A stretch of 64,000 nucleotides of DNA from Cellulomonas humilata (GTDB lineage Bacteria; Actinomycetota; Actinomycetes; Actinomycetales; Cellulomonadaceae): contig NZ_JAUSVB010000001.1 in assembly GCF_030814415.1 (NCBI RefSeq), positions 558,001 to 622,000 on the forward strand. The letters run 5' to 3'. Below are positions 22,334 to 33,663 of the stretch, one piece after another. The notes under the pieces are model-generated. The model was given only the letters and a program-made list of their open reading frames with translations. It did no database searches and was not told the origin of the DNA. Numbering within the stretch: position 1 is the first letter of the stretch; each line of letters opens with the position of its first letter. A program made the translations under genes and the position numbers.

Positions 22334-23307
22334 TCGTCCTCCTGCGGGTCCGGCCCGTCCTCCACCTGCAACGCACCGGCATCCTCGTTGATGCCGTCCA
22401 GAAGCTCCTGCGCGGCAGCCGGTGAGATCAGGCCCGCCGCGAGCGCCCGCCCGGTCGCCGAGCGCGCCAGGGCACGGTATCCCGCGACGACGTCGACCGC
22501 CCCCGTGGCCGCCGCGAACGTGGTGAGCGCCACACCGTGCTCGCGGACCGTCCCCGCGTCACCGCGGCGCACCGGACCCGTGAGCGCGGTGATCGCCCCC
22601 GGCCCGTCCGTGCCCTCCGCGCGCAGCGCGCCGTCCAGCGCCGCCTCGAGCAGCGGGCCGAGCATGCGGCCCGGGTCACTGACGCCGGCCGCCGCCAGCG
22701 CCTGCGCGGCCTGCGCGACGAGGACCACCAGGTGGTTCGCGCCGTGCGCCAGGGCCGCGTGGTAGAGACCGCGCGCCTCCTCCGCCAGCACCACCGGCTC
22801 GCCGCCGATCTCCACGACGAGGGCCTGGCCGATGGGCAGCACCGGCGACGGGGCCGTGACCGCGAACGAGCAGCCGACCAGCCGCGCGAGGTCCAGCGAC
22901 GTGCCCGTGAACGTCATCGCCGGGTGCAGCGCCAGCGGGATGACCCCCGCCGCACGCGCCGGCGCCAGCACGTCCACCCCGAACCGGCCCGATGTGTGCA
23001 CGACGATCTGGCCCACCTGCCACGCGCCCACGTCCGCCAGGCCGCGCACCAGGTCCGCCAGCGCGTCGTCGGGGACCGTGAGGAGGACCAGCTCGGAGCG
23101 GCGGACCACCTCGGGGATGTCCAGCACCGGCACGCCCGGCAGCAGGGTCGCCGCACGCTCGCGGGACGCCTCCGAGATCGCCGAGACCGCCACCACCGGG
23201 TGGCCCGCACCCCGCAGCGCGCTGCCGAGCACCGCGCCGACCCGGCCCGAGCCGACGACGCCCACGCCCAGCCGGCCCGGGCGGGTCGCCGGGTCCGGTG
23301 GGGTCAC
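22330..23307 (-). CDS. Rossmann-like/DUF2520 protein (NADP-binding dehydrogenase-like)
   Basis: 325 residues from the GTG at 23307, overlapping the stop of the PH-domain gene in GTGA. The N-terminal Rossmann fold has LGVGVVGSGRVGAVLGSALRG, then VLLTVPDDALADLV and SGRFGVDVL. LHPAMTFTG and the C-terminal DUF2520 helical domain (AHGANHLVVLVAQAAQAL) follow. The architecture resembles ketopantoate reductase and pyrroline-5-carboxylate reductase. Family members are often next to panC in actinobacteria, so it may act as the ketopantoate reductase of this pathway, but this is inferred from context. Confidence 0.88.
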   Translation of the reverse strand: MTPPDPATRPGRLGVGVVGSGRVGAVLGSALRGAGHPVVAVSAISEASRERAATLLPGVPVLDIPEVVRRSELVLLTVPDDALADLVRGLADVGAWQVGQIVVHTSGRFGVDVLAPARAAGVIPLALHPAMTFTGTSLDLARLVGCSFAVTAPSPVLPIGQALVVEIGGEPVVLAEEARGLYHAALAHGANHLVVLVAQAAQALAAAGVSDPGRMLGPLLEAALDGALRAEGTDGPGAITALTGPVRRGDAGTVREHGVALTTFAAATGAVDVVAGYRALARSATGRALAAGLISPAAAQELLDGINEDAGALQVEDGPDPQEDE

Positions 23308-24995
23308 GCGCCCGCTCCGACGGCGGGCGGGGCCGCGGGTCCGGGCGGCTCGGTCGGCTGGTCCGCCGTCGTCCCGATGCCCGGTGTCGTCGCGACGGTT
23401 GGCGTCGTCGCGAGCCCCGGCGTCGTCGCGAGCCCCGGCGTCGTCGTCGGCTCGAGGCCCGTCGTCGGCGCCGCGTCCGGGACCTCCCGGGTCGGGGCGC
23501 CGACCGCGCGCATCCACTGCTCCGGCGTCGCGGACGCGCGGGCGGTCCGGGCGCGTTCGGACTGCTCGTCGAGCAGCGCCGCGGCGACACCCGCATCGAG
23601 GTGGTTGACGCGCGGGGCGACCGGGCCGGGGGTGGAGTGCAGGACGAACGACGCCAGCCCGAGCCGACGCTGGATCGGTCCCTGCTCGAGCCCGAGGGAC
23701 TGGGTGCGCTCGTGCGGCACCACGTCGACGCTGCGCCAGATCCGGCCCGACCTGGTCACCAGCGCCCGCTCGGTCACCCGCACCCCGTGCCGTCGCCAGC
23801 CCACGGGGTCCACCCAGCGCGCGCGGCGCGGGGCCGCGGTGAACCCGCCGTCGTCGTCCAGACCGACGAGAGCCGCCTCGACGAGCGCGGCCGGGTCCTG
23901 CACGCCCAGGTCCGGCAGCACCAGCCAGAGCGCGGTCATCGCCTCGCCGCGCGTGGCCACCGGGTGCAGCACGGTGTCCCGCTGCTGCTGGTCGCCCTGG
24001 CCGTAGCCGGCGACGTTGATCTCGACGCGCCACCAGTCCGGCCCGCGCCACAGCGGTCCCTGCCGCAGCCGGATGGCCTGGACCCGGCCGGGCGGCACGG
24101 TCTGCGCGCGCGACTCCGTGAGTCCGTGGCGCAGCCGGATGCCGTCGGGCGAGATGGCGGCGCGGAAGTTGGCGCCCTGGTTGATCCGGCTCCACACGAA
24201 GGTGACACCGGCGAACAGGGGTGCGAGCAGCACGAACGCGGCGCTGATGTCCCGGGACACGATGGCCAGCGTGATCGCGCCCGCGACCACCAGGAGCATC
24301 ACGGGCACGGCGCCGGACCGCAGGGTCGCGCTGACCAGCCGGCCCATCGGCAGCTCGTAGACCTGACGCTCGGGCGCGACCTCGAACGGCACGGGGGCCG
24401 CGGGCGGCCCGGTGACCTCCGGGACGTCCCCCTCGACCGGCGGCGGCACCGCCACGGCACCCGGCCGCTGCAGCCCCGCCGCGAGCGCGAGCAGCTCGGC
24501 GCGCAGCGCCTCCGCGTCCGCCTCGCGCAGGAACGCGAGCGACACCGCGGACCCGCTGCCGCCGGCCACCTCGAGCTTGAGCTCGGCCAGACCGACCAGC
24601 CGCGCCAGCAGGGGCTGCACCACATCGACGGCCTGCAACCGGTCGAGCCGCGCCTGCCGCTGCTGCCGGAAGAGGATGCCGGTGCGCAGGTGCACGGCCT
24701 CGTCGGTGACCGCGAACCGGGTCACCCGCCACGCGACCGCCGAGTACCCGAAGCCGATGAGCCCGATCAGCAGGATGCCGCCGAGGAGCAGGAGGAACGC
24801 TCGCCCGTGGAGGAGGTCGATGGCCTGCTCGATGTTCTCGCCCACCTGGAACCAGCCGATGGCCAGCACCGCGACCAGGACCTTCCAGCCCTTGAGCGCC
24901 GGGGTGACCGGGTGCATCCGGCGCCAGCCGGTGACGTCCTCGTCGCTCGTCGTCTCGACGTCAGGCGTGCTGTGCGTGCCGGGCGTGCTCGTCAC
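23304..24995 (-). CDS. Membrane protein with repeated bacterial PH domains (YdbT-like)
   Basis: 563 residues from the GTG at 24995, which overlaps the stop of the preceding PH gene in GTGA. Two membrane-spanning pairs are visible (about residues 35-75 and 230-275). Each is followed by bPH2-type domains with WRVTRFAVTDEAVHLRTGILFRQ, RLDRLQAVDVVQPLLARL and a third copy VRVTERALVTRSGRIWRSVDVV with HERTQSLGLEQGPIQRRLGL. YdbS/YdbT pairs are known from Bacillus, where they confer resistance to certain antimicrobial peptides. The C-terminus is a low-complexity Thr-Pro tail with short repeats of TTPGLA. Confidence 0.88.
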   Translation of the reverse strand: MTSTPGTHSTPDVETTSDEDVTGWRRMHPVTPALKGWKVLVAVLAIGWFQVGENIEQAIDLLHGRAFLLLLGGILLIGLIGFGYSAVAWRVTRFAVTDEAVHLRTGILFRQQRQARLDRLQAVDVVQPLLARLVGLAELKLEVAGGSGSAVSLAFLREADAEALRAELLALAAGLQRPGAVAVPPPVEGDVPEVTGPPAAPVPFEVAPERQVYELPMGRLVSATLRSGAVPVMLLVVAGAITLAIVSRDISAAFVLLAPLFAGVTFVWSRINQGANFRAAISPDGIRLRHGLTESRAQTVPPGRVQAIRLRQGPLWRGPDWWRVEINVAGYGQGDQQQRDTVLHPVATRGEAMTALWLVLPDLGVQDPAALVEAALVGLDDDGGFTAAPRRARWVDPVGWRRHGVRVTERALVTRSGRIWRSVDVVPHERTQSLGLEQGPIQRRLGLASFVLHSTPGPVAPRVNHLDAGVAAALLDEQSERARTARASATPEQWMRAVGAPTREVPDAAPTTGLEPTTTPGLATTPGLATTPTVATTPGIGTTADQPTEPPGPAAPPAVGAGA

Positions 24996-25501
24996 AGCCC
25001 CGCCAGCCGCGCCTCGCCGCGGGAGGCCATCCGGTCGCGCAGGCGCGCGGCCTCGTGCGGCGGGAGGCCGTCGATCGACGCGCTCGTGGCGGGCGACGCC
25101 GTGTGCAGCTGGACGGACGCGATCCCGAACTTGCGCGCGAGCGGCCCCGCGTTGACGTCCACGTACTGCATGCGGCCGTACGGCACCACGACGAGCGAGC
25201 GGAACATGATGCCGCGCCGCACCAGCAGGTCGTCGGCGCGCTCCGCGTACGCCAGGGCACGCACCTGTCGCGGCACCAGCCACACGATCCACCCGACGAG
25301 CAGCGCCACGACCGCCGGGAACACCCAGAGCCAGGCGTCGCCGACGAGCACGGCCATGAGCACCAGCAGCACGAGAACCGGTCCGAGCACGATGGCCGTG
25401 ACCGTCAGCCGTGCCCCGACGAGCCTGCTCGACACCGGCGTCCAGGTGACGTCGGTCGGATCGAACGGCTCACGGGTGCCGGGGACGGCGTCGGAGGTCA
25501 T
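24992..25501 (-). CDS. Small membrane PH-domain protein (YdbS-like)
   Basis: 169 residues. GGGAGG lies 8 nt before the ATG at 25501. Two adjacent membrane spans (about residues 33-75) are followed by one bPH2 domain with ADDLLVRRGIMFRSLVVVPYGRMQYVDV and GIASVQLHTASP. It pairs with the larger PH-domain protein directly downstream (4-nt overlap), the arrangement of the ydbS-ydbT family. The two probably form one membrane complex. Confidence 0.88.
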   Translation of the reverse strand: MTSDAVPGTREPFDPTDVTWTPVSSRLVGARLTVTAIVLGPVLVLLVLMAVLVGDAWLWVFPAVVALLVGWIVWLVPRQVRALAYAERADDLLVRRGIMFRSLVVVPYGRMQYVDVNAGPLARKFGIASVQLHTASPATSASIDGLPPHEAARLRDRMASRGEARLAGL

Positions 25502-25521
25502 GGGGTCATCCTCCCACCCGC

Positions 25522-26016
25522 TCAGGGGGCGCTGGGATCCACCGCGGGGTGCTCGCGCGCGGCCTCGGACCCGGCCTCGGGCGGGGGCACCCGGCAGAAC
25601 CACTCGACGACGAGACCGACGACGGCGAGCACCACGGCACCGGCCGTCGCGATGCCGGCCGCGATCGCGCGCGACCCGCTCCCCGGCACGCTGAGGTCGC
25701 CGACCAGCGCCAGGACCTGGCCCCCGTACCACCCGGCGAGCAGGGCACCGGTGTAGCAGGACGCCTTCGCCAGCACGGCCGTGCGTGCCGCCCGGATCGG
25801 GTTCAGCTGCGGACGCTTGCCGCGCAGGAACTGCCGGACGGCCCAGCCCATGGAGAACACGACCCCGGCGATGAGCAGCTCGACGGCGACCACGAGGGGC
25901 GGGACCGTCGGCAGCATCCCACCGCGGCCGGCGACGGCGCGCAGCACGATCCACGTGACGGCCGCCGCGACGGCCGTGACCAGCAGCAGCGTCTGCCAGC
26001 GCGTGCGGTGCATCAC
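25522..26016 (-). CDS. DUF3180 family membrane protein
   Basis: About 163 residues. Either the GTG at 26016 (GTGA overlap with folBK) or the ATG at 26013 could start it; both couple it to folBK. Four hydrophobic segments are visible: TLLLVTAVAAAVTWIVL, LVVAVELLIAGVVFSMGW, ASCYTGALLAGWYGG and IATAGAVVLAVVGLVVEW. A conserved Arg-Gly-Lys-rich cytoplasmic loop (FLRGKRPQLNPIRAARTAVLAKA) is also present. DUF3180 genes commonly follow folK in actinobacteria; function unknown. Confidence 0.88.
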   Translation of the reverse strand: MMHRTRWQTLLLVTAVAAAVTWIVLRAVAGRGGMLPTVPPLVVAVELLIAGVVFSMGWAVRQFLRGKRPQLNPIRAARTAVLAKASCYTGALLAGWYGGQVLALVGDLSVPGSGSRAIAAGIATAGAVVLAVVGLVVEWFCRVPPPEAGSEAAREHPAVDPSAP

Positions 26017-27272
26017 GTGTCCTGGGCCTCCGGACCCGCCGGGACGGCACCCGTCTCGCCGCTGACCGCCGGGATGGCGGTGGTGAGCCAGTCGAGCGCC
26101 AGCCAGCGGACGCCGTCGCGGTCGGGTGCGGTCGCGGCCAGTGCGCCGACCGGTCCCCCGCCGAGCCCGGGCAGCACCGCGTCCGGTTCGACCTGCGCCC
26201 ACGGCTGCAGCACGAACGCACGCTCGTGGGCCCGCGGGTGCGGGAGCTCGAGGTCGTCGGTCACGGCGAGCACCGAGCCGTACAGCACGATGTCGATGTC
26301 CAGCGTGCGCGGGCCCCAGCGCTCGTGGCGCTCCCGCCCGTGCGCCTGCTCGATCGCCTGCGTGGCCCGCAGCAGCGCGCGGGGGGCGAGCGTCGTCCGC
26401 GCCAGGACGACCGCGTTGAGGTAGTCCGACTGCTCGGGCCCGCCCACCGCGGACGTGCGCGCCAGCGCCGAGACGTCGCGCACCTCGATGCCCGGGGTCC
26501 GGGCCAGGTCCGTCACGGCCTCCCGGAGCGTGTCCTGCGCCGGCCCGAGGTTGGCGCCGAGGGCCAGCACGACCTCCACGGGACCGTCGGGCTCCTGGTC
26601 GAGCGCGTCCGTGACCAGCTCGCCGACGACGAGGGCCTCACCCGCGGGGACCGGCTCGAGCTCGACCGACGGGCTGTCGGGGCCACCGGCGAACGCACCC
26701 GGTGCGGGAGCGACCGCGTCGGACCAGGCCGCCGAGGCGACGACCGGCGCGCCCGGCGCGGGGGTGACGGGGAACGACGCCGTCGCCGTGGGCACCGGAC
26801 GCGACACCGGCTCGGCCTCCACCACCGCGCGCGGGACGTACGGCTCCGCCGCCGGGAGCTTGGTGCGGTCGCGGTGGATGGCGACGACCACGTCACCGAA
26901 CGGCACCTGGATGGGCGCCTGCGGCTTGTGCACGGCCACGTCGACCGCCTGCACGATGCCGGACGCGAGGACGGTCGCCGCGATGCGCTCAGCGACCGTC
27001 TCGATCAGGTCGACCGGCTCCCCCGACAGCACCGCGGCGACCTGCTCCGCCAGCTCGCCGTAGTTCAGGGTGTGCGCCAGGTCGTCCCGCGCGGCCGCGC
27101 GCCGGGTGTCGAGGTGGACGACGACGTCCGCGACGAACGTCTGCCCGTCGCGGCGCTCGTGCTCGTACACCCCGTGGTAGCCCAGCGCCGTGATGCCCGA
27201 CAGCCTGATCTGGTCGAGCCGGCGCCCGCTGGTGTCCAGCGCGTCCTGTCGGCTCTCGTCGTTCATGGTCAC
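26013..27272 (-). CDS. folBK: Fused dihydroneopterin aldolase / 6-hydroxymethyl-dihydropterin pyrophosphokinase
   Basis: 419 residues; the GTG at 27272 overlaps the folP stop in GTGA (an ATG at 27266 is an alternative). Residues about 18-135 are FolB: LSGITALGYHGVYEHERRDG with the catalytic Tyr and Glu, and VHKPQAPI with the catalytic Lys. A linker of some 100 residues rich in Pro, Ala and Val follows. FolK spans about 245-400: VVLALGANLGPAQDTLREAV, RTSAVGGPEQSDYLNAVV, ERWGPRTLDIDIVLYG and LPHPRAHERAFVLQPW with its Asp pair. Together they turn dihydroneopterin into hydroxymethyl-dihydropterin diphosphate, the substrate of FolP upstream. Confidence 0.95.
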   Translation of the reverse strand: MTMNDESRQDALDTSGRRLDQIRLSGITALGYHGVYEHERRDGQTFVADVVVHLDTRRAAARDDLAHTLNYGELAEQVAAVLSGEPVDLIETVAERIAATVLASGIVQAVDVAVHKPQAPIQVPFGDVVVAIHRDRTKLPAAEPYVPRAVVEAEPVSRPVPTATASFPVTPAPGAPVVASAAWSDAVAPAPGAFAGGPDSPSVELEPVPAGEALVVGELVTDALDQEPDGPVEVVLALGANLGPAQDTLREAVTDLARTPGIEVRDVSALARTSAVGGPEQSDYLNAVVLARTTLAPRALLRATQAIEQAHGRERHERWGPRTLDIDIVLYGSVLAVTDDLELPHPRAHERAFVLQPWAQVEPDAVLPGLGGGPVGALAATAPDRDGVRWLALDWLTTAIPAVSGETGAVPAGPEAQDT

Positions 27273-28207
27273 CGCGTGCTCCCTCCGGTTCTCGCGTCCT
27301 CGTCAACAGCCAGCTCGTCGTCGTCGGTGACCGACCCGTGGGCGCCCTGCCACGCCGCGGCAACCCGCACCGCGTCGGCCGAGCCTGCCACCTCGTGCAC
27401 CCGCACGCACCAGGCTCCCGCGGCAGCCGCCAGCGCGGACACCGCAGCCGTGGCACGGTCCCGCGCGAGCGGCGGCGCCGGCTCGCCCTCCGGGCCTGCG
27501 AGCAGGTGACCGAGGAATCTCTTGCGGCTGGCACCGACCAGCACGGGGAACCCGTCCGCCACCAGCTCCGGCAGCCGCGCGAGGAGCGGCCAGTTGCTGC
27601 TCCCCGCCTTCGCGAAGCCCAGACCGGGGTCCAGCACCACCTGCTCGTCACGCACCCCGGCCGCCCGCAGAGCCGCCACCCGGGCGGCGAGCTCGCGCCG
27701 CACGTCGGTCACGACGTCGTCGTAGTCGTCGAGGTCGTCCATCACGTCGGCGTGCCCACGCCAGTGCATGGCGACGTACACCGCACCGGTCCGGGCCACG
27801 ACCCCGTACATGTCGTCGTCGGCCAGGCCGCCGGACACGTCGTTGATGATCGAGGCGCCACGCTCGACGGCGGCCTGCGCGACCACCGCGCGAGTCGTGT
27901 CGATGCTCACGGTCGCGCCGTGCGCCACGAGCTGCTCGATCACCGGGAGCACCCGGGCCAGCTCGTCGTCGACGGCCACCCGGCGGGCGCCCGGCCGGGT
28001 GGACTCCCCGCCGACGTCCAGCAGGTCCGCGCCCTGCTCGACGAGCTCCAGGCCGTGCGCGACCGCCGCGCCGGGCGTGAACCAGCGGCCGCCGTCCGAG
28101 AACGAGTCGGGGGTGACGTTGACGACGCCCATGACGAGCGTGCGGCGCAGGGCGTGCAGCCGCGGGGGCAGCGGGGCCGGACGGGCGGAGGGACCGGGTC
28201 CTGTCAC
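27269..28207 (-). CDS. folP: Dihydropteroate synthase
   Basis: 312 residues from the GTG at 28207, 6 nt after TAGGCT. It condenses hydroxymethyl-dihydropterin diphosphate with p-aminobenzoate and is the sulfonamide target. Seen: VMGVVNVTPDSFSDGG (diphosphate-binding), GADLLDVGGESTRPGA, VSIDTTRA, IINDVSGG, VLDPGLGFAKAG and LVGASRKRFLG, in the normal order. The C-terminus ends with RVHEV followed by an acidic tail. It lies between folE and folBK in the fol operon. Confidence 0.97.
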   Translation of the reverse strand: MTGPGPSARPAPLPPRLHALRRTLVMGVVNVTPDSFSDGGRWFTPGAAVAHGLELVEQGADLLDVGGESTRPGARRVAVDDELARVLPVIEQLVAHGATVSIDTTRAVVAQAAVERGASIINDVSGGLADDDMYGVVARTGAVYVAMHWRGHADVMDDLDDYDDVVTDVRRELAARVAALRAAGVRDEQVVLDPGLGFAKAGSSNWPLLARLPELVADGFPVLVGASRKRFLGHLLAGPEGEPAPPLARDRATAAVSALAAAAGAWCVRVHEVAGSADAVRVAAAWQGAHGSVTDDDELAVDEDARTGGSTR

Positions 28208-28213
28208 GGTGCG

Positions 28214-28219
28214 AGCCTA
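28214..28219 (-). promoter_or_regulatory. -10 box TAGGCT before folP
   Basis: TAGGCT on the minus strand, exactly 6 nt before the GTG at 28207, within the 32-nt folE-folP gap. It suggests an internal leaderless promoter in the fol operon. Confidence 0.5.
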
Positions 28220-28239
28220 GGGGCCGACGCGGCGGTCGA

Positions 28240-28863
28240 TCAGCGACCGAGCACGAGGCTCATGGCCTCTGCTCGCGTGGCGATGTCGCGCATCTGCCCG
28301 CGGACCGCGGACGTCACCGTGCGCGAGCCGGGCTTGCGGACGCCGCGCATCGACATGCACAGGTGCTCGCACTCGACGACGACGAGCACGCCGCGCGGCT
28401 CCAGCTCGGTGACCAGCGCGTCGGCGATCTGGGACGTCAGCCGCTCCTGCACCTGCGGCCGGCGCGCGTACACGTCGACCAGCCGGGCCAGCTTGCTCAG
28501 ACCGGTGATGCGACCGTCTGTGCCGGGGATGTAGCCGACGTGCGCCACCCCGTGGAACGGCACCAGGTGGTGCTCGCAGGTGGAGTACACCTCGATGTCC
28601 TTGACCAGCACCATCTCTTCGTGGCCGATGTCGAACGTGGTGGTCAGGACGTCGGCGGGCTCCTGGTAGAGGCCCGCGAAGATCTCCCGGTACGCCCGCG
28701 CGACCCGCGCCGGCGTCTCCCGCAGTCCTTCGCGGTCGGGGTTCTCCCCCACCGCGAGGAGCAGCTCGCGGATGGCGGCCTCGACCCGGTCCTGGTCGTA
28801 CTCACCCACAGCCGCTCCGGTGAACGTCACCGGCCCGATGTCTGTCGTCTGGTCCTGCGTCAT
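28240..28863 (-). CDS. folE: GTP cyclohydrolase I
   Basis: 207 residues from the ATG at 28863, 9 nt after the ftsH stop. It opens GTP to 7,8-dihydroneopterin triphosphate, the entry step of folate synthesis. Zinc ligands are Cys96 and His99 in [12 protein letters not shown] and Cys169 in [33 protein letters not shown] and the C-terminal [17 protein letters not shown] are also intact. It starts the fol cluster directly after ftsH. The sequence TAGGCG, built on the ftsH TAG stop, lies 6 nt before its ATG. Confidence 0.97.
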   Translation of the reverse strand: MTQDQTTDIGPVTFTGAAVGEYDQDRVEAAIRELLLAVGENPDREGLRETPARVARAYREIFAGLYQEPADVLTTTFDIGHEEMVLVKDIEVYSTCEHHLVPFHGVAHVGYIPGTDGRITGLSKLARLVDVYARRPQVQERLTSQIADALVTELEPRGVLVVVECEHLCMSMRGVRKPGSRTVTSAVRGQMRDIATRAEAMSLVLGR

Positions 28864-28872
28864 GCCCGGCGC

Positions 28873-30900
<2,028 letters not shown>

Positions 30901-31020
30901 GGGCGATCGGGGCAGAGCCCCTCAACCTCCGCTCGCGGGACTGGTGGCCTCGAAGTTACACGGAGTTCCTGGGGGATCCGGACCGTGTTCACCGAGGGCG
31001 CACTCCGGTAGGACGGCCGC

Positions 31021-31575
<555 letters not shown>

Positions 31576-31609
31576 CGCAGTTGCTCCTCTTGGTCTGCCC
31601 GTGACCGCG

Positions 31610-32602
31610 CTACGCGGGGGCCGTGTTCAGTGCAAGCCTGCCACACGCGCGGCTGACCGCGATCCCGCCGGGAAGGGCCACCGGACCCTGCCCGTGCCAG
31701 TCGGTGACCAGCGCGTCCACGGCCAGCACGTGCGACCGGCCCAGCGCTCCGGCCGGGCTCCCGGCGGCGATCGCGGCCGACCGCAGCGCGCGCGTCCGGA
31801 GCGCCGGAGGGGCTTTGTCGAGGATCTCGACGTCCAGGCCGTCGGCCGTGCGCGCGGCGGCCAGCAGGTCGTCCGCGAGCGCGTCGAGCAGGTCCGCGTC
31901 GTCGCGCAGCTGCGCGGCCGACCGGGCCAGCGCGTCGGCCACGCCGGGGCCGAGGACGCGTTCCAGCGTCGGCAGCGCGTCGTCGCGGACCCGGCTGCGC
32001 AGCGACGCGTCGGCGTGGGAGCCGTCGTTCGTCGGGTCGTGCCAGGGCTGCAGGTGCAGCGCCGCGCAGGCCGCCAGCGTGTCGGCGCGGCGCAGGCCCA
32101 GCAGGGGTCGTCGGAACCGTCCCCGCGTCGCCGGCATGCCGGCCAGCGCCCGGGCGCCCGACCCCCGCGCGAGCCCCAGCAGCACGGTCTCGGCCTGGTC
32201 GTCGAGCGTGTGGCCGAGCAGCACGACCGCCGCACCGAGCTCGTCGGCGACGCGGTCCAGCGCCGCGTACCTGGCGTCCCGTGCGGCCGCCTCACCCCGT
32301 CCGTCGACCTCCACGCGGACCACCACCGCAGGCAGCCCGAGGCCTCGACAGGCCGCCGCGGCGTCGTCGGCCACCTGCGCCGACGCCTCCTGCAGACCGT
32401 GGTCGACGACGACCGCCTCCGCGCGCCGCGGCGTCCCCGCACGCGTGGACCGCTGCGCGACGAACGCCGTCCCCGCCGCGAGCGCCAGCGAGTCCGGGCC
32501 GCCCGAGCAGGCGACCAGGACCAGCGCGTCCGGCGGCAGGTCGGCGACGGCGGCGGTCACCGCCGAGCGCACCGCTGCGACCTCGCGAGCGGGAGCGTTC
32601 AC
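31610..32602 (-). CDS. tilS: tRNA(Ile)-lysidine synthase
   Basis: 330 residues from the GTG at 32602, which overlaps the DUF2342 stop in GTGA. It modifies C34 of the tRNA-Ile that reads AUA. The N-type ATP pyrophosphatase P-loop [12 protein letters not shown] is near the N-terminus, followed by [30 protein letters not shown] and the RRPLLGLRR stretch. The length is typical of the short actinobacterial form lacking the full C-terminal domain of E. coli TilS. hpt follows after 34 nt. Confidence 0.95.
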   Translation of the reverse strand: MNAPAREVAAVRSAVTAAVADLPPDALVLVACSGGPDSLALAAGTAFVAQRSTRAGTPRRAEAVVVDHGLQEASAQVADDAAAACRGLGLPAVVVRVEVDGRGEAAARDARYAALDRVADELGAAVVLLGHTLDDQAETVLLGLARGSGARALAGMPATRGRFRRPLLGLRRADTLAACAALHLQPWHDPTNDGSHADASLRSRVRDDALPTLERVLGPGVADALARSAAQLRDDADLLDALADDLLAAARTADGLDVEILDKAPPALRTRALRSAAIAAGSPAGALGRSHVLAVDALVTDWHGQGPVALPGGIAVSRACGRLALNTAPA

Positions 32603-33651
32603 CCGTGCACCCGTCGCACCCACGCCCGGGGGTCGGCGATCTCCTCGGGCAGCGGCAGGTGGTCCGCCGACGTCCACACCGCGTTCAGCCCGTCGAGCCC
32701 GACGTCCTTGCGCACGGCCCGGACGAACGCCGCCCCGTCGCGGTACTGCGCCAGCTTGGTGTCGAGGCCGAGCAGCCGGCGCAGCACCCGGTCCACGCCA
32801 CGGGACCTGGCCGCCTCGTCGCGTCGCGCCTCGAACGCCTTGCGGATCTTGCGCACGCTCGGCACCACGCGCGGGCCGACCTCGTCCATCGCGACGTCCG
32901 CGTGGCCCTCGAGCAGGGCCATCACCGCGCCGACCTCCTCGAAGAGCGCCCGCTGCCGCGTCGAGAGCAGGTCGAGCACGCCCACCCCGTCGTCGGCACC
33001 GCCCGTGACGGCACGCGTCACCGCCCCCAGCAGCTCCCCCACCCGCGGGACCAGCGCCTTGTCGGCGGCCAGGTCTGTCAGCAGCTCGGCGGCGCGCGTG
33101 CGCAGGTGGTCCGCGAGCCACGGCGCCGCCGCGAACTGCAGCGCGTGGGTCTGCTCGTGCAGCGCCACCCAGAGGCGGAAGTCCGACGGGTTGACCTTCA
33201 GCCGGCGCTCGTGGTGCAGGACGTTGGGCGCGACGAGGAGCAGGCGGCCGCGGCCGTCGGTCGACGTGAACGGGTCGAACTGACCGAGCACCTTGCCGGA
33301 CAGGAGCGCCAGCACCCCGCCGACCTGCACCGCGGCGCCAGCGCGGGCCGTCGACGACGGTGCGGCTCCTGCCAGGGGCCCGGTCATCGCAGCGAACACC
33401 TGGGCGTTGGCCTGCGCCCAGCGGGGCCGGTCGACCACCAGCACCGTCGAGACCTGCTCCGGCGGCGTCCCGTCCGCCGCGCTGAGGCCGGTGATCGCCG
33501 ACGCGTGCACGGCCGCGCGGCCGGCGGCGTCGCGCAGCTCGTCGACGAGCGCGGTCAGCTCCGCGCGGTCCGCCACCGGTCCCGGCGCAGCCAGCCGGCC
33601 GGCGATCCGGGTGGCGAGCTCCCAGTCGACAAGTCCTTCGGGGGTGTCCAC
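32599..33651 (-). CDS. Zinc-dependent metalloprotease, DUF2342 family
   Basis: 350 residues from the GTG at 33651; TAGTTT ends 6 nt upstream and no Shine-Dalgarno is seen. The HExxH motif is His165-Glu166-Gln-Thr-His169 in [12 protein letters not shown], and [21 protein letters not shown] further on could give the third ligand. Often labelled a coenzyme F420 biosynthesis-associated protein in actinobacteria, but no F420 genes are in this window, so that name should not be taken as function. It lies between dacB and tilS as in many actinobacteria; substrate unknown. Confidence 0.9.
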   Translation of the reverse strand: MDTPEGLVDWELATRIAGRLAAPGPVADRAELTALVDELRDAAGRAAVHASAITGLSAADGTPPEQVSTVLVVDRPRWAQANAQVFAAMTGPLAGAAPSSTARAGAAVQVGGVLALLSGKVLGQFDPFTSTDGRGRLLLVAPNVLHHERRLKVNPSDFRLWVALHEQTHALQFAAAPWLADHLRTRAAELLTDLAADKALVPRVGELLGAVTRAVTGGADDGVGVLDLLSTRQRALFEEVGAVMALLEGHADVAMDEVGPRVVPSVRKIRKAFEARRDEAARSRGVDRVLRRLLGLDTKLAQYRDGAAFVRAVRKDVGLDGLNAVWTSADHLPLPEEIADPRAWVRRVHG

Positions 33652-33657
33652 CCGGCC

Positions 33658-33663
33658 AAACTA
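33658..33663 (-). promoter_or_regulatory. -10 box TAGTTT overlapping the dacB stop codon
   Basis: TAGTTT on the minus strand lies exactly 6 nt before the GTG at 33651. Its first three bases are the TAG stop of dacB (33661-33663). Confidence 0.5.

Noticed and set aside
23304..23480. Recoding or functional repeat in the Thr-Pro tail of the PH-domain protein
   Set aside because: The short TTPGLA repeats are an ordinary low-complexity C-terminal tail and the frame is intact.
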